Made by a program: the position numbers and the translations under genes. Source: Glandiceps talaboti (taxonomy: Eukaryota > Hemichordata > Enteropneusta > Spengelidae). From it: a stretch of DNA of 64,000 nt. The notes under the pieces were generated by a model. It searched no databases. It had not been told where the DNA came from and was given only the letters and a program-made list of their open reading frames with translations. This document shows, piece by piece, positions 52,849 to 64,000 of this stretch; the stretch's first letter is position 1, and each line of letters begins with the position of its first letter. The stretch lies in NCBI RefSeq assembly GCF_964340395.1, contig NC_135556.1, positions 10,829,001-10,893,000 on the forward strand, written 5' to 3'.

Positions 52849-52966
52849 TGCATCATTGTCGCAAACCACGGCCTCTTTTATGGCTCCATCCAAAACGTAC
52901 AGTCCAGAGGCACTATTTCGCAGCGTCACGGAAGAAATAACAGCTCTGGTTTCCGAAAATGGTATG
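52849..52966 (+). other. GC-richer segment open on both strands, possible unassigned exon
   Basis: Clearly higher GC than its surroundings. The plus frame reads SLSQTTASFMAPSKTYSPEA then LFRSVTEEITALVSEN up to a GTATGC. The minus frame reads SETRAVISSVTLRNSASGLY then VLDGAIKEAVVCDND. Neither matches a family I can name, and neither has strong splice sites on both sides. It could be an exon of an unknown gene, a decayed retrocopy or a fragment of a transposon gene. Confidence 0.25.
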
Positions 52967-54371
52967 CATGTGATAATTTACATGTACTTACAAGTGTGGC
53001 ATGAAAGATACACTGAGCACCACTAGTGCTGTAAAAATGTGCTTTTTGTGTGCGATAGAGTAGACTTTTGCTGATCTGCATTGTCTATACTTCGAGTTTG
53101 CGCTCACTTTTGAAGTTTTGATTACTAAAGCGAGTTTATCATATAAAAGTGTGTGGATAAGTATTGATAAGCTAGCAACTCAATGTCCACAAATATGCAT
53201 GAGGCTCTACACCTGCGAGGTGAATTAGATTGAGAATAGACAACTAAGTATTCACTTTGGTATGTATCTTTTCATATTTATGATGAAAATTATGCATATT
53301 GTTCACCAGGAGTTAGGGAGTATCACGATTAAACCATTTGACACGCTACAATCAACACGACCATATCTTCATTCTACATATTTAGGATCTTTCACATGCT
53401 CTCAAAAGGTAGCAACCATCGCCGGATTTATTAACCCTGATAGTTCTTGCATGATCTCATTTATAACTCTATCATTCGTTCAAAGACAAAAGTCTATTGT
53501 TATGTTTAATGTTAAGTTAAATCACGTGCCATACCTTACTGCAATGGCATACACATCACGAGGTGTTTACATAAATACTTCACATGGTGTGTTTGACTGA
53601 TGAAATAAGGAGCACTTTGACAGCAAGTAACTGAGTGACAACATTACACTTGGGGTATTTTACAGCCTACAGATGTTTTCGATCTTGTCATATTTGAAAC
53701 TTATCCCTTCATTTTCAACTATTGGACCATTTTGATTTGATGAAAGTGACTAATCCCTTGATAGTTTTTTTTTTCTTGATAAACAAAAGTAAAAATTGAG
53801 ACATAAGCACTGAACCTCCAACGCCATAAAATGGCGATTCCAGAGACTGGCGAATCTTTCTGCTACATAAGCAAGATCATATACATTCCAGAACAATTCA
53901 AAGCAAGAAATTAGAACTTGATTGTAACATATGGCCCACACCTGTTGAAAGAGGCAATACACTACTGTATATTAACCCCCCTAATACAAAGGTATCTAGT
54001 AACTACAAACCCTTCACTGAGAAACAAACACTGATTCACTCCCAGCTGTGGACAATTACATTTTGAGGGGACAGAAAATGAAAAGTAGTTGACATGGTGA
54101 GAGTAAAGTATGCGAATATATGTATGTGCATGTGTATTTGCCGAGTGTTGGCTGATAAGAATGGACTCTGTGTTGTTTATAAGGACACAGGTGTACATAT
54201 GCCCCCTGTGTGGTCACCTTAACACTGGGGTTAGTGTGCTTAGTGGGACAAATGCAAACAGATAGACAATTTAAGTATGGAAACACCAGTTACAATGAGG
54301 GGGTGGAAAAAAGAGGCCATGTGTAGTTAGGGTCACACAGAAACCACATTGTCATGATATTAGTCTCGTAA

Positions 54372-54562
54372 AGGCCCAGTCTGGATTTGGACTAAAAGTT
54401 TAGATGTGAAAACAGCTGTTGTGTTAAGCTATAGAAAAAGTTGGTCCAGAAGAAAAGAGTGATTGATTCTGTTTTTTTTTATCCTTATGGTTTCACTGAT
54501 CAAATATCTCTGGTGACACTCATAGTAGAACCTGGGATAGAAACCCTGGCCTTTAACAGCAA
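54372..54562 (+). repeat. Dispersed repeat family 3, copy
   Basis: Carries CAGTCTGGATTTGGACTAAA, AAGTTGGTCCAGAAGAAAAG, CTTATGGTTTCACTGATCAA and GGGATAGAAACCCTGGCCTT in the family order. Confidence 0.6.
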
Positions 54563-55768
54563 TGCTGGGTCTAGTCTGGTTTATGTATAAAAGAATGGAA
54601 CAATAAAACAAACTTAGACGACAGACAAACAATTACAAGTATATATGTACTGACACTGTCTTTGTGAAAGAGTCACGGGTAAGTAGGTAACCTAGACTGT
54701 ACCTGAATTTCCCAGTCATTCCACTAAGACATTTCTCCATCAAAATTATAGTACAATTGTACTGAAACCTACATTAAAGTTTTACTAGATTTCCTCCATT
54801 TTGATACCCAGTTTCTCAACCTTAGCGTAACCACTGGTTACCAATTCATATTGTAACATTTACAATGTTTTGTACAATAATGGAAACGTGGCAAAATGAG
54901 TATTTCTTACTAAATTTCCCATTCTGAATAAACACGGGTACAAAAACATTGGCCTGGACTCTGACTCTGAACGAGATTACATGACATACTGGCAGTCACG
55001 AACACAGGAATGGATACGAGAGTGGCCAAGAATCCATCCTGTGAGATGTGAAAGTATTTATTTTGTTGCACAAACATTTTACTGGAAACACAATTTTTTC
55101 ACAATTAGGCACCTCTTTATTTGGGCAGAAAATGTTGGCTACTGTGCAGAGTTTCAGGTATGATCCCATATGAGTGACATAAGGGGCCCTGTCACTATGA
55201 GTCAAAGACAAGTAGTGAAGGAACCCTTAAGTTGGGCATAATTTTCCTGCTGAATGAAGATAAATATTGGCGGATATTATAATCATACCAAAGCGAAATT
55301 TTTTGAAGAAATGGCGAAAATGTGATTCTGAAAGTGTTGACTTGTACATTGAGCACTGCAGAACCACTAATGAGGACATGTCCTGTCATGATGCAGAATG
55401 ACCTGGGTTTGCCATATTTGTTGTTCGAACAGTTACAACTTGGCTCACATGTGGTGTAACAGAATACAAAATGTCTTGATCTATACCATATTCAGCTCAT
55501 TTGCTAAACTTATTCCACTGCAAGTATTCAATTACTACAATATCAAAGGAGATGATATTGACATTTAATTAACTCCCATTTTTCATCACCTTCACCCCAG
55601 AAAGTAGGTCAGTTTGACTATCCCCTCCCAATCAACGCTGGAGTCTAATCTCTGGAGTTACCAGGAAGCCTGTCTTTCACTCTTTTCACTACCCCAGATA
55701 CTGTTAAAAGCATTTTAGAGTCTTTTAGTTACCGCTGTTTACTTTGCTATATTTGATGTTTACCACCG

Positions 55769-55931
55769 GTAGATCAAATTACATAAAATATTGGACTTGA
55801 AATTCAAGAAACCTGGCATGTAAATTTTGTTATTTTATGTCCAATATATCATGCATGGGAGCTACACTAGGCTAGTGCAGCCTTCAGGTTTCTTGAATTT
55901 CAAGTCCAATATTTTATGTAATTTTATCTAC
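55769..55931. repeat. Near-perfect 47-bp inverted repeat (fold-back), 69-base loop
   Basis: The arm at 55769-55815 (containing TACATAAAATATTGGACTTG) and its complement at 55885-55931 differ at one position. It could form a long hairpin in RNA or DNA. It directly abuts the left end of a family 4 repeat. Confidence 0.9.
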
Positions 55932-56500
55932 AGCAACTGAAATTTCTTCAAACTGTTTTGTCAGATATAACGACTTACCTGTAATACTGTACACACTAAG
56001 CAGTATATTGAATCACCCGTGGGTAAATTTTTTTATTTTAATATATTTTTTTTCATGTGTAAATGTCCTGTTTCAGGTAGTTACGTCTTCCATTCTTTTC
56101 CATATAGTCTCTGTGTTATTGGTTTCTTCCCATCAGATGTACAGCCATTACAGATTGGAAGAACAGTTTTATATTATCTCTTTAAGTTGATGTCAGTTTC
56201 CGCAGCCACTATTTCTGGCAAGACTTCACAATTTACGTGATTTTATTATTTTTTTCTCAAATATAAAGTTTTGAGTCAGCAGTGAAAAACTAGGTGGGGT
56301 CAGGTAACTGGAACCAAACAGTTTATTTCTTTAGGCCTAAATGTATTTGTGTAGCTAGTACACACAGTAGGGTACAATATATCCTATTGATTTTTTGGGT
56401 CTTTACCCAAAAATCAATGCCTTCAATGAATCACAATGTCAACTTATTACTATACTACTTGCCCAAGGACTTTTTTTTAAAGCCATTCAGAAACAAATAT
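55932..56500 (+). repeat. Dispersed repeat family 4, split by a family 1 insertion
   Basis: Left part (to about 56024) has TTTTGTCAGATATAACGACT and TGAATCACCCGTGGG. Right part (from 56341) has TTTGTGTAGCTAGTACACAC and ATCAATGCCTTCAATGAATC. The two halves align to continuous sequence at 34400-34790. Confidence 0.7.
56025..56340 (-). mobile_element. Family 1 inverted-repeat element, copy E (reverse), inside a family 4 repeat
   Basis: Reverse complement of family 1: GTACAGCCATTACAGATTGG, GCAGTGAAAAACTAGGTGGG, then GGAACCAAACAGTTTATTTC and the terminal TTAGGCCTAA. The left terminal repeat is missing or eroded. Confidence 0.8.
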
Positions 56501-57994
56501 TATTCATGAGTTCATGTTGTTGGCTATAGTAAAAGTATTTTTGAACCAATCGTTATTTTGAAGAAAAAAAAATGCATGTTTACGAAAAATACTCTATAAA
56601 TCCTATTAATTTTCATCCATTCAAATTTGAAAACAATATTCATTAACAAATTTTGTAGGCCATATCAAAATATAATTTTAATTTCTGATAAATTTTGAAC
56701 CACTCCTGCAGATGATGAAACTTTGAAGACTTCACCATACACACTGTCAAATCCATCTGTTCCTTTGGAAAGACAGTGGATGAAACTGTAAAGTGCTTTA
56801 AGTAATTCGGGGACAGCTGTCCATAAAATAATATAAATATTATATAGTTTACGCACAGCTGGCCCACCAAGATTTCCAATAAATTGCCTACTGTAGTAAA
56901 TCAATTGTTGAATTTCATCTACCGACTTCTATCGACTGACTTTTTCTCCTGATATTTGTGATGGCATACAAGATGTATACAAGATGTATGCCAGGTTTCT
57001 GAATTCTAGTAGCCTGATTACAACCTACGTGTGTCATTACACTAGCGAACATTCAATTTCTTGGTCGACACCTTGATTTCCACTCCACATACATGTATGC
57101 ACATACAAGAAAACAAGTCGACCTACTTGTTCGATTTTCATCGTTTAATATGAGGTAAAAATTGCTATTATAGGTTCCTGAGAATTTCAAGTCCAGTACA
57201 TTCAAGGATCATAGTGCAACAGCTGTCTCAAAATTTACCGATAATTTGATCGATGTAGTAAATGAATCATTAAACTTCCTGTATCCATTTGACTTTTCCT
57301 CTAAATAGTCTCATTAGTGTACAAGCAGAACTACTGTATTAAGTACGACTATCTCTGTGCTAAGGTCAAGTAAATTAGAAAGTGAAAAAGCAGTTCCCTA
57401 GCCACCGAAGGTTACATGCATTGGCAGCACACTACATCATAGACTGTATGTATCAACTCTGGAACTCAATACAGGCTGTACAAAAATGCCATTTGACTAG
57501 TCTCACTCTTTTCATTTCACCATCTGTTCCTTTTCCACCCCAGTGTCATCTCCCTGTTTCGCTTTTGCCCTCTAAACATTCACAAACTCATAAAGTTTGT
57601 TTAATTTACGTTCCCTAATTCACTCATATTATTTTCATGTTACCACGAATCTAGTAAATTAGGGATCAACTTTTGATCTGACTGCAGCCCCCCACTCAAA
57701 AGGCAATAAACTGACAGTCGGAAGTGATCTATCAGATCTGGTGTAACACCCAGTAAAAATGTTGAACAGCTGATTTTACTTGATGACAAATATGGGGCAA
57801 GACAACAGCATGCTGAAATCATCAAGAAGTGTCCTGCATCCTCTCATGAATTTTAAGCATGCTGGTGAAATCAGAAATTTGAGTGTTATTTATGCCCTAC
57901 ATTTCAAATAACGAATACCTTGTCTTTATTCATATTTCAATAACTAGTTTTATTTTTGAAATTTATGACAACCTCCGCTAACTTTTTAGCCTAC

Positions 57995-58033
57995 CTGTAG
58001 ACTTGAACGACTATCGCTACTATATTCCGCCAT
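57995..58033 (-). CDS. ARHGEF17: Candidate distal alternative first exon of ARHGEF17 (13 codons)
   Basis: The minus strand reads ATG GCG GAA and onward for 13 codons (MAEYSSDSRSSLQ), then CAG followed by the donor GTAGGC. It ends in phase 0, the same phase as exon 1, so it could splice straight to exon 2 (GAG ATC AAG) in frame. Its first ten bases, ATGGCGGAAT, equal those of exon 1. Two CCAAT boxes lie about 90-105 bases upstream. There is no transcript evidence and the exon is short, so chance is possible. Confidence 0.45.
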
Positions 58034-58117
58034 CCTAACTGAAATTTTCAATATCGTTCCAAGTCTATTCTGACAACCATTCAGAGCTAGCCTCAAATGG
58101 CATTCCTATGTACAGCG

Positions 58118-58142
58118 TGATTGGTCGAATACATAATTGGAC
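58118..58142 (-). promoter_or_regulatory. Paired CCAAT boxes upstream of the candidate distal first exon
   Basis: On the minus strand CCAAT occurs at 58124-58120 (within GACCAATCACGC, a good NF-Y site) and again at 58140-58136, 16 bases apart. They sit about 87-107 bases upstream of the ATG at 58033, a normal promoter position. I saw no clear TATA box in place. Confidence 0.4.
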
Positions 58143-58330
58143 ATATTTAAATCATGCAATTAGGCCACATGATGAATCCATAATTAGATGTCAATCACCC
58201 ACGTATGTCGATTCTATTCATATTTACGTGAATGATTTACACAAGTTATGTGTATATATAGCAATGCTTAAATACTAGCTCGGGATCCTTGTCCTGGTAG
58301 ACTTGGGAATGGAGCAAAAATTTAAAAAAC

Positions 58331-58530
58331 TCAAAATGTCAGCACCTCCAACATGATTTCAATTGCAACCTGTTACTGTATCACTTTTGGATAAAACAGA
58401 CCTCTATTTAACATGTGCAATGTCTAATTATTGGAACTTTATACCCTTCTCAGTCAATAAATTGCTGGTTTTCTGATAAAAAATTAAACTTCAGTTACAG
58501 CTACTGAGCCTAGTGGAGCTTTAATGTTTA
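58331..58530 (+). repeat. Dispersed repeat family 4, 3' part
   Basis: CAGCACCTCCAACATGATTT, AGACCTCTATTTAACATGTG and CAGTTACAGCTACTGAGCCT match the right part of 34400-34790. Confidence 0.6.
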
Positions 58531-58589
58531 TACATTACATTGGTAGAAACTCTAAACTGTACTTTTAAAGGGACATAGGCCACATCTGA

Positions 58590-58835
58590 CTTTAAAATAA
58601 TTAAAGTCAGAAGTAAACTTTGAACCATTGTTTTATTAAAACTCTCCAAATTAAAAAGATTCAAAAATAATTGGTTCAAAACTCCCACAAAAGCAAAAGT
58701 CAATGATTCAAATCCATTGCTCAGTTTTTCTAGCGGAGACAGAAACCAATTTCAAACCGATTTAACAGAATCAATTCAGTTTGATTCGGTTTTGAATCAA
58801 TTCAGGTGGGGACAAGACTTACAGGTAAGCATGAA
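58590..58835 (-). repeat. Dispersed repeat family 5, copy 2 (reverse)
   Basis: CAAAAGCAAAAGTCAATGAT, TTCAAATCCATTGCTCAG and CAGGTGGGGACAAG are reverse complements of blocks in 25714-25875, in matching order. It lies about 0.6 kb upstream of the candidate distal first exon. Confidence 0.6.
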
Positions 58836-59199
58836 TTTTTCCCCCCCAGGGATGATATCAATCAACGACAGCCAACACCTGTCAATTCTGCATACATGTC
58901 ATGTTTATTGGTGATCACATATCTTATTACGTGCCGTATTTCACATGCATTTTTGTGTTCACAAGACACTTTGCACAATCTTGTGTATCATTTACGAGTT
59001 TATGAATATGTTCATTGATGCGAGTCACTACGTAAGTGTGAAACCCTAGCTGATGTTGTTTCAGTCAGTACATTTAATCCGATAAGCTTATTTTCATGTC
59101 AGTTTTAGCTACACAAACGTTTAACTAATCGGTTGTGCTTAAAATTAAATGGTGACTCTTTTCAAACACACAACAGAATACCCATACAGAATATACCAT

Positions 59200-59560
59200 T
59201 AAAGTAGTAAGTGCCCTGCAAATGACTTTTGCTGTCACCTTCTTGAAGAAAATGCAATCCCATTCCAAGCTGAAATTTGGGGTAAAAATCAAGGGTCCTC
59301 ATCTGAATTGTTGAAGTAGAAGTCAAAATGATACCAAAATTTAGTCGCTTTAGAATCCAATATGGCCACCAAATACTGTACTAACGCTATGGGAAAATAA
59401 AAGATTGCCAATTTCTTTGAAAACAAGATGGTGAACTGCCAAATTCCTTCGATAATTCAAAAGGATCAGAAACAAGCTTTCATAATGGAAAGAATTCTGA
59501 GATTTTATGATCTTTCATTTTCAGGAAAATTAGTCCTTTAGGCACAAATTCTATGTAATA
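59200..59560 (-). mobile_element. Family 2 inverted-repeat element, copy 5 (reverse)
   Basis: AGAATCCAATATGGCCACC and AAAACAAGATGGTGAACTGC occur in reversed family order, with ATTCAAAAGGATCAGAAACA beyond. Ends eroded. Confidence 0.6.
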
Positions 59561-60639
59561 TACTTTTGTCACAGGAGATGTAGTAGCAGGGTCAAAGGTC
59601 ACACAATTGGGATTGTACAAATGTAGGTGTCTTGTGCACATGTCAAAACTATCTGCTCGTGTTTGAAGAAGAAACTCCTGAACTAACTGTGTTTTTCACA
59701 AAAATCTGGGAGTCATCCTAGGCATGGGTATACATACATGTACATGCCAACTTTGCATTCATTCTCCAGTCAGAGATTGTAGAAACAATTTGTTCTGATA
59801 GTTGATTACTACCTGCTATCTCAGTCCCTATTACCTTAACATTTTTGTCATATAACTTTTTCACCATTACTGTAGTTGACAAAAGCTTACATAACCCTTG
59901 GCAGCTACATATAATGATTGAAATATATTGGATGTCAACTGATTGAAACAGTAATCATAACCCTATTCTAGATTTAGAATGTGATAAAGACATGTTCATG
60001 TCTTTCAAAGAATCTTTTGTCTTTGATGTTATTTTAAAAACATGTACGTGCATAATCTTTGTCTATACAGGTTGGTTGAATAACAAATTGACAAGGCTAG
60101 CATAAGTAACTTTGCATTATAAAGGACCCTAGTATTTGGCTTCGATCATTATGACTTATGTTTCAACAAAATTCGAAGCCTCCAGGGAAAATAGTAAAAA
60201 CTGTTTAAAATGGCCAAATGACGTCATGGCCATCTTTCATGATCAAAACAGGCAAAAACCTGAAAACAAAACATCATATAATAGCTATGAACACGTAGCT
60301 GTTATTTCAGTCTTTGCTAACACCTTGACAAATGTACATCATTATTCATACAAAACTGTTTCTTGTTATTCACAATGATGATTGAGATATGTCATTGTTG
60401 TTTGAGTTGAGTTTGGTTGTCGTGGTTACAAGGGATGACGATTATACTAAAGATGACCATTTCACATTGAGCGCATGATATTTCAATTTGCGTAACGTTG
60501 AATTAAATGATCAATTTGAATCAGTTGCTAGCTATAAAAATATTTCAGTTTATTAATGATTCATACATGTACATGTATGGTGCTCTACAGACGTGCATAT
60601 TTAAATGTTATTCCCCAATATTTTTCTTTGTTCAGCCAA

Positions 60640-60940
60640 GGAAAATACGAGTGACCGAAGGGGCCTTTGTCACTACTCGTCTAGTGACTCGTAATGGCAA
60701 CCCTTAGGTCACAAGTATTTTCCAGCTGAATGAAGAAAAATATTGGAGAATAACATAATTATATCAGTGCCAGTAATATCAAAGAAAAATTGGGGAAATT
60801 AATGGCAATTTTGAACGTTTTGACTCATATTTTGAACAGAGCAGAACCAGTGACAAAGACACATGTTGTCGTGACGTAGAACGACCAGAGTATATATTCC
60901 ATATTTTTTGTTCAACTCGGCTCGTGCATGGTACATGTAT
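60640..60940 (+). repeat. Dispersed repeat family 6, copy
   Basis: GAACGACCAGAGTATATATT and CGTGCATGGTACA match 10432-10500. CCAGCTGAATGAAGAAAAAT and AGCAGAACCA match decayed sequence at 55190-55450. Confidence 0.5.
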
Positions 60941-61000
60941 AATGGTACATGTATAATACCCATGTTAGTTTACTCTTGAACATATATATGTATAGTATAG

Positions 61001-61273
<273 letters not shown>

Positions 61274-61770
61274 CAGTGAAGTAATTTCAGTTTCATGCTG
61301 ATTTATTTTGGTAAAAAAAACTATTTTGGCTAAATTAAAACTAAACTACATTTATAGCCAGAATGCATATGTTCGCAATACTTGTACTTGTATAACACAG
61401 GTTTCACTGACTTCAATAGTTACCTTGTGTCCCAAACAGTTCAAAGAATTATTCTTCTGAAGTAAATCTGGTGCTTTTATTTTCAAATATTCATTGAATT
61501 GCCAAGAATGGACACTCCTCAAGGGATTAACCCAATCGGCTTGGCGATTCTTTTTTGAAATTCAAATTCTCATTCCAAAATAAATCAGAGTATGTGAAAT
61601 AGACTGGAAGGAATAAACACTGTTACAAATATTCACGACAAACTTTAATCTCATATGGAAATGATTACATGTAGTAACCATCTTGTTTAAATCCCTTCTG
61701 GGAATTCATTTTCTGTTAATTATAAAATCTCACATCGCTAGGTTTGAAAAATACAAATTATACTTACAAC

Positions 61771-62096
61771 CCTTTTCATTTTAGCGTTCACTGGCTCTGT
61801 TTCATTCAACTATGTAGAAAACCAATAAGAAACTGGACATGCTATACTTTAAGATAGCGAAAGAATACAGTTTCTTGCAACATTTTGTCTAAATCAAATT
61901 ATATAAAGTGCCATCATGTAGACATCAAATACATATGTCAAAACACTGGCGCCTGTATGTCTGCATCTAGTTGCATGGTTCATTTCATTTAGACAAAATG
62001 TAGCAAGAAATTGGGATTTTGCTATCTCAAAATGTATAATGTACAGTTTCCTGCATGGTTGTATCAAACAGAGCCAGTGAACACTAACATGAAAGG
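61771..62096. repeat. Imperfect fold-back, arms of about 110-124 bp
   Basis: The left arm (61771-61894) and right arm (61987-62096) are complementary over AGCGTTCACTGGCTCTGTTT versus CAGAGCCAGTGAACACTAAC, and over TTGCAACATTTTGTCTAAAT versus its complement. A short related piece is near 32575-32605. It looks like a fold-back element. Confidence 0.7.
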
Positions 62097-62910
62097 GGCT
62101 GTACCATTCTCGTTTAGAGAAAACTCTAATACCAATAGAGTCAAACAATTGAGAATCAAATTTCCAAAAATGTATGACAAGTTATTCCCAAAAATTTAGT
62201 CGTAAATTTTCCATTCTCCTGAAAATGTTTTCCTTTATATAAATGTCATACTCATAGTCTGTCCCTGTGAGTACATGTATGTTTTGTATCAAATTCATGA
62301 GTGAGTTTGCCTTCCTTCCATTACGCCATGCCATGTATATGCTGTTGAATTTGTCTTCGTACCATTGATTGATTGCATTTTTTCACATTTATCTATTTTC
62401 TAAAGAGCTTCTTCAATTGACAACATTTGAAAGTGCTGTATACATTACACCATGTATGCTGTAAAAAATGCTTGTGAATGCATACAAGCATTTGACATTG
62501 TCAGCAGTGAGTACCTCAGTGATCTGATAATGGAGACACTCCTTTTTCTAGTGCTATTTCAAATTCCTCACAATTTTGTGAACTTATTGGATTTGGAGGT
62601 GGGTTTATCAGGCAGTCTACTTGGCCTCTGGTAATGTTAGCCTTTAATGGCTATATACATGTTTATTCAGGGAGCTGCAAACTCGGGGATTTGGAGGAGA
62701 TAACAGCACTATATAGAGCTGCTATGGGGATGATTGTTGATAAAATATATGGACATTCAGACTACGCTGGCAAAGACATTAATGGCTCAAGTAAGGTCTG
62801 AGTGAATAAACAGTCTTTAAGCTATTATATACTGATAGTGTTTTTACAAATATAGGTTGGGGAACCCTGGTTACATAAATGGAGAATCAATCAATAATGC
62901 AGTTTCCCAC

Positions 62911-63172
62911 ACATTTCTGCCCCGATTTTGTTTGGGGATCTTGATAAAAGGACTGGGGAACTCGTATGGGTTTTTACACATTTCTGCTATAATTTTGTGA
63001 AGCAACTTGAGAACTTGGGTAGGTTTTACATATTTCTACATGTACCCCAAATTTGTTTAGGACTCTCAGTAAAGTGACTTGAGAACTCGGTTACGTTTTA
63101 TGAAAATTCTGCCTCAATTTCATTTGGGAATCTCAATAAAGTGACTGAGGAACTCAGGTAAGCTTTTACCTA
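62911..63172. repeat. Degenerate tandem repeat, about four units of 50-75 bp
   Basis: Each unit has ATTTCTGCC-like, TTTGTTTGGGGATCT-like and GTGACTTGAGAACTCGG-like blocks. No coding frame is kept. Confidence 0.65.
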
Positions 63173-63802
63173 CTTGAATACCACCCTCAGCAAAAACATT
63201 GACTGATTATTGAGAAAGCTGGTAAATCCATCAGACATGAGTTTAGGAAGTCCTGGAAGGTAAAATCTGACAGCTTTTCACATCCAAGTTGTGATTTACC
63301 ATTTAGTAATGTGTAGGTCACTATTAGTGACTTTACATCATTCTAGCTGGCTTGCACTTTGTGTACCTATGCCCTGCCTACAACTCTAGCTTTACATTAT
63401 GTTTAAAAAAAAAAAAATCACGTACAAAATGTATGAAAATTAATGTTCATGGATGAATATGAATATTTTTTGACTTTGCAAGTAGAAAATTTCAATTGTA
63501 AGTGCAAAATGTACCACATTGTCGCATATTATATTATATAGTACATGTGGCATACATGAACAAACAAATCAGAATTTATTCACATGAAAAGAAAAGAAAT
63601 GAAAGTACAAACATCTCGTCAGACAAAAGTAAACAACAAATCTGACTCACAAAATGCTTTTGGGTAGGCTAGACACAGGAAAATAGTTTAAGTAAACTAA
63701 ATCAAGTCTAGACACATTGATAATAGCAAAAATAAAGCTTTTTGACATTTAACCTTGAAGGTCACATGTCAAGGTCAAAATGCCATTTGAACATAAATTC
63801 AC

Positions 63803-64000
63803 ACTACACAATATGGTTTAGACATCATGCTCTGTGAAATTGTTTTTTCAGGTTTGGCAAAAGTTGTCAGGATTAAAATAAATACGCAAATTTATAGTGA
63901 TACTACACAATATGGTTTAGACATCAAATTTGAGTACATCTGTAAAACTATCTGTTCTTAAAATTTGGCCAAAGTTGTTAGGATTAAATACACAAATGAA
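63803..64000. repeat. Tandem duplication, period about 99 bp, running off the window edge
   Basis: ACTACACAATATGGTTTAGA at 63803 recurs at 63902, and GGATTAAA...AAATACACAAAT recurs at the very end of the window. Preceding it, TTGAAGGTCACATGTCAAGG carries two nuclear-receptor half-sites. Confidence 0.8.

Larger units (their letters stand above)
51350..57994 (-). other. 5' flank of exon 1 (or first intron of a distal-promoter transcript)
   Basis: 6.6 kb with family 1, 3 and 4 elements, an inverted set of the 62-bp repeat and a fold-back, listed separately. It contains a GC-richer open segment at 52849-52966, unassigned. I looked for a minus-strand exon that could link the distal ATG to exon 1 and found none. 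Confidence 0.6.

Noticed and set aside
54700-54730. Possible 21-base minus-strand micro-exon in the distal first intron
   Set aside because: It has AG and GT borders but no phase need, no conservation evidence and weak signals; such matches are common by chance.

Overview
The window is AT-rich animal genomic DNA, probably from a marine invertebrate. The coding sequence is broken into small exons with GT-AG introns, and the introns are full of microsatellites, minisatellites, dispersed short elements and long C or G homopolymers. The one recognisable protein is closely related to a vertebrate gene. I could not fix the species or phylum; a non-vertebrate deuterostome or a lophotrochozoan would fit.

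One gene dominates: the orthologue of ARHGEF17 (TEM4, p164-RhoGEF), a Rho guanine nucleotide exchange factor, on the minus strand. I could follow sixteen coding exons from a start codon at 51349 to a stop at 3459. Every junction is GT-AG, every phase matches, and the joined model is 2832 bases or 943 residues. In order it encodes a short acidic N-terminus (about 1-30), a DH exchange domain (about 32-230), a PH-like domain with a long helical insert (about 235-435) and a C-terminal beta-propeller-like region (about 440-943) that contains an acidic Ser/Asp linker. A second possible first exon (13 codons, also starting Met-Ala-Glu and also ending in phase 0) lies at 57995-58033 under two CCAAT boxes, so the gene may have two promoters.

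Layout: 1-3458 is the 3' flank and probable 3' UTR, with tandem repeats and a short inverted-repeat element. 3459-9441 is a compact block of propeller and PH exons with introns of 0.25-0.85 kb. 9442-15244 holds the rest of the PH exons and the middle of the DH domain, with a large compound microsatellite ending a few bases from a splice donor. Two giant introns follow, 15245-29506 and 29690-49296. They hold nearly all the repeat load: a 62-bp minisatellite with a five-unit higher-order pattern, a roughly 2.8-kb array of 19-bp units, a 48-bp minisatellite, several short inverted-repeat element families and poly-C tracts. 49297-51349 holds the first two coding exons. 51350-64000 is the 5' flank, with more copies of the same repeat families, a nested insertion, two fold-back structures and the candidate distal first exon.

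I found no convincing second protein-coding gene, no tRNA or rRNA gene and no CRISPR array. Most open frames outside the exons are tandem-repeat translations or chance frames.
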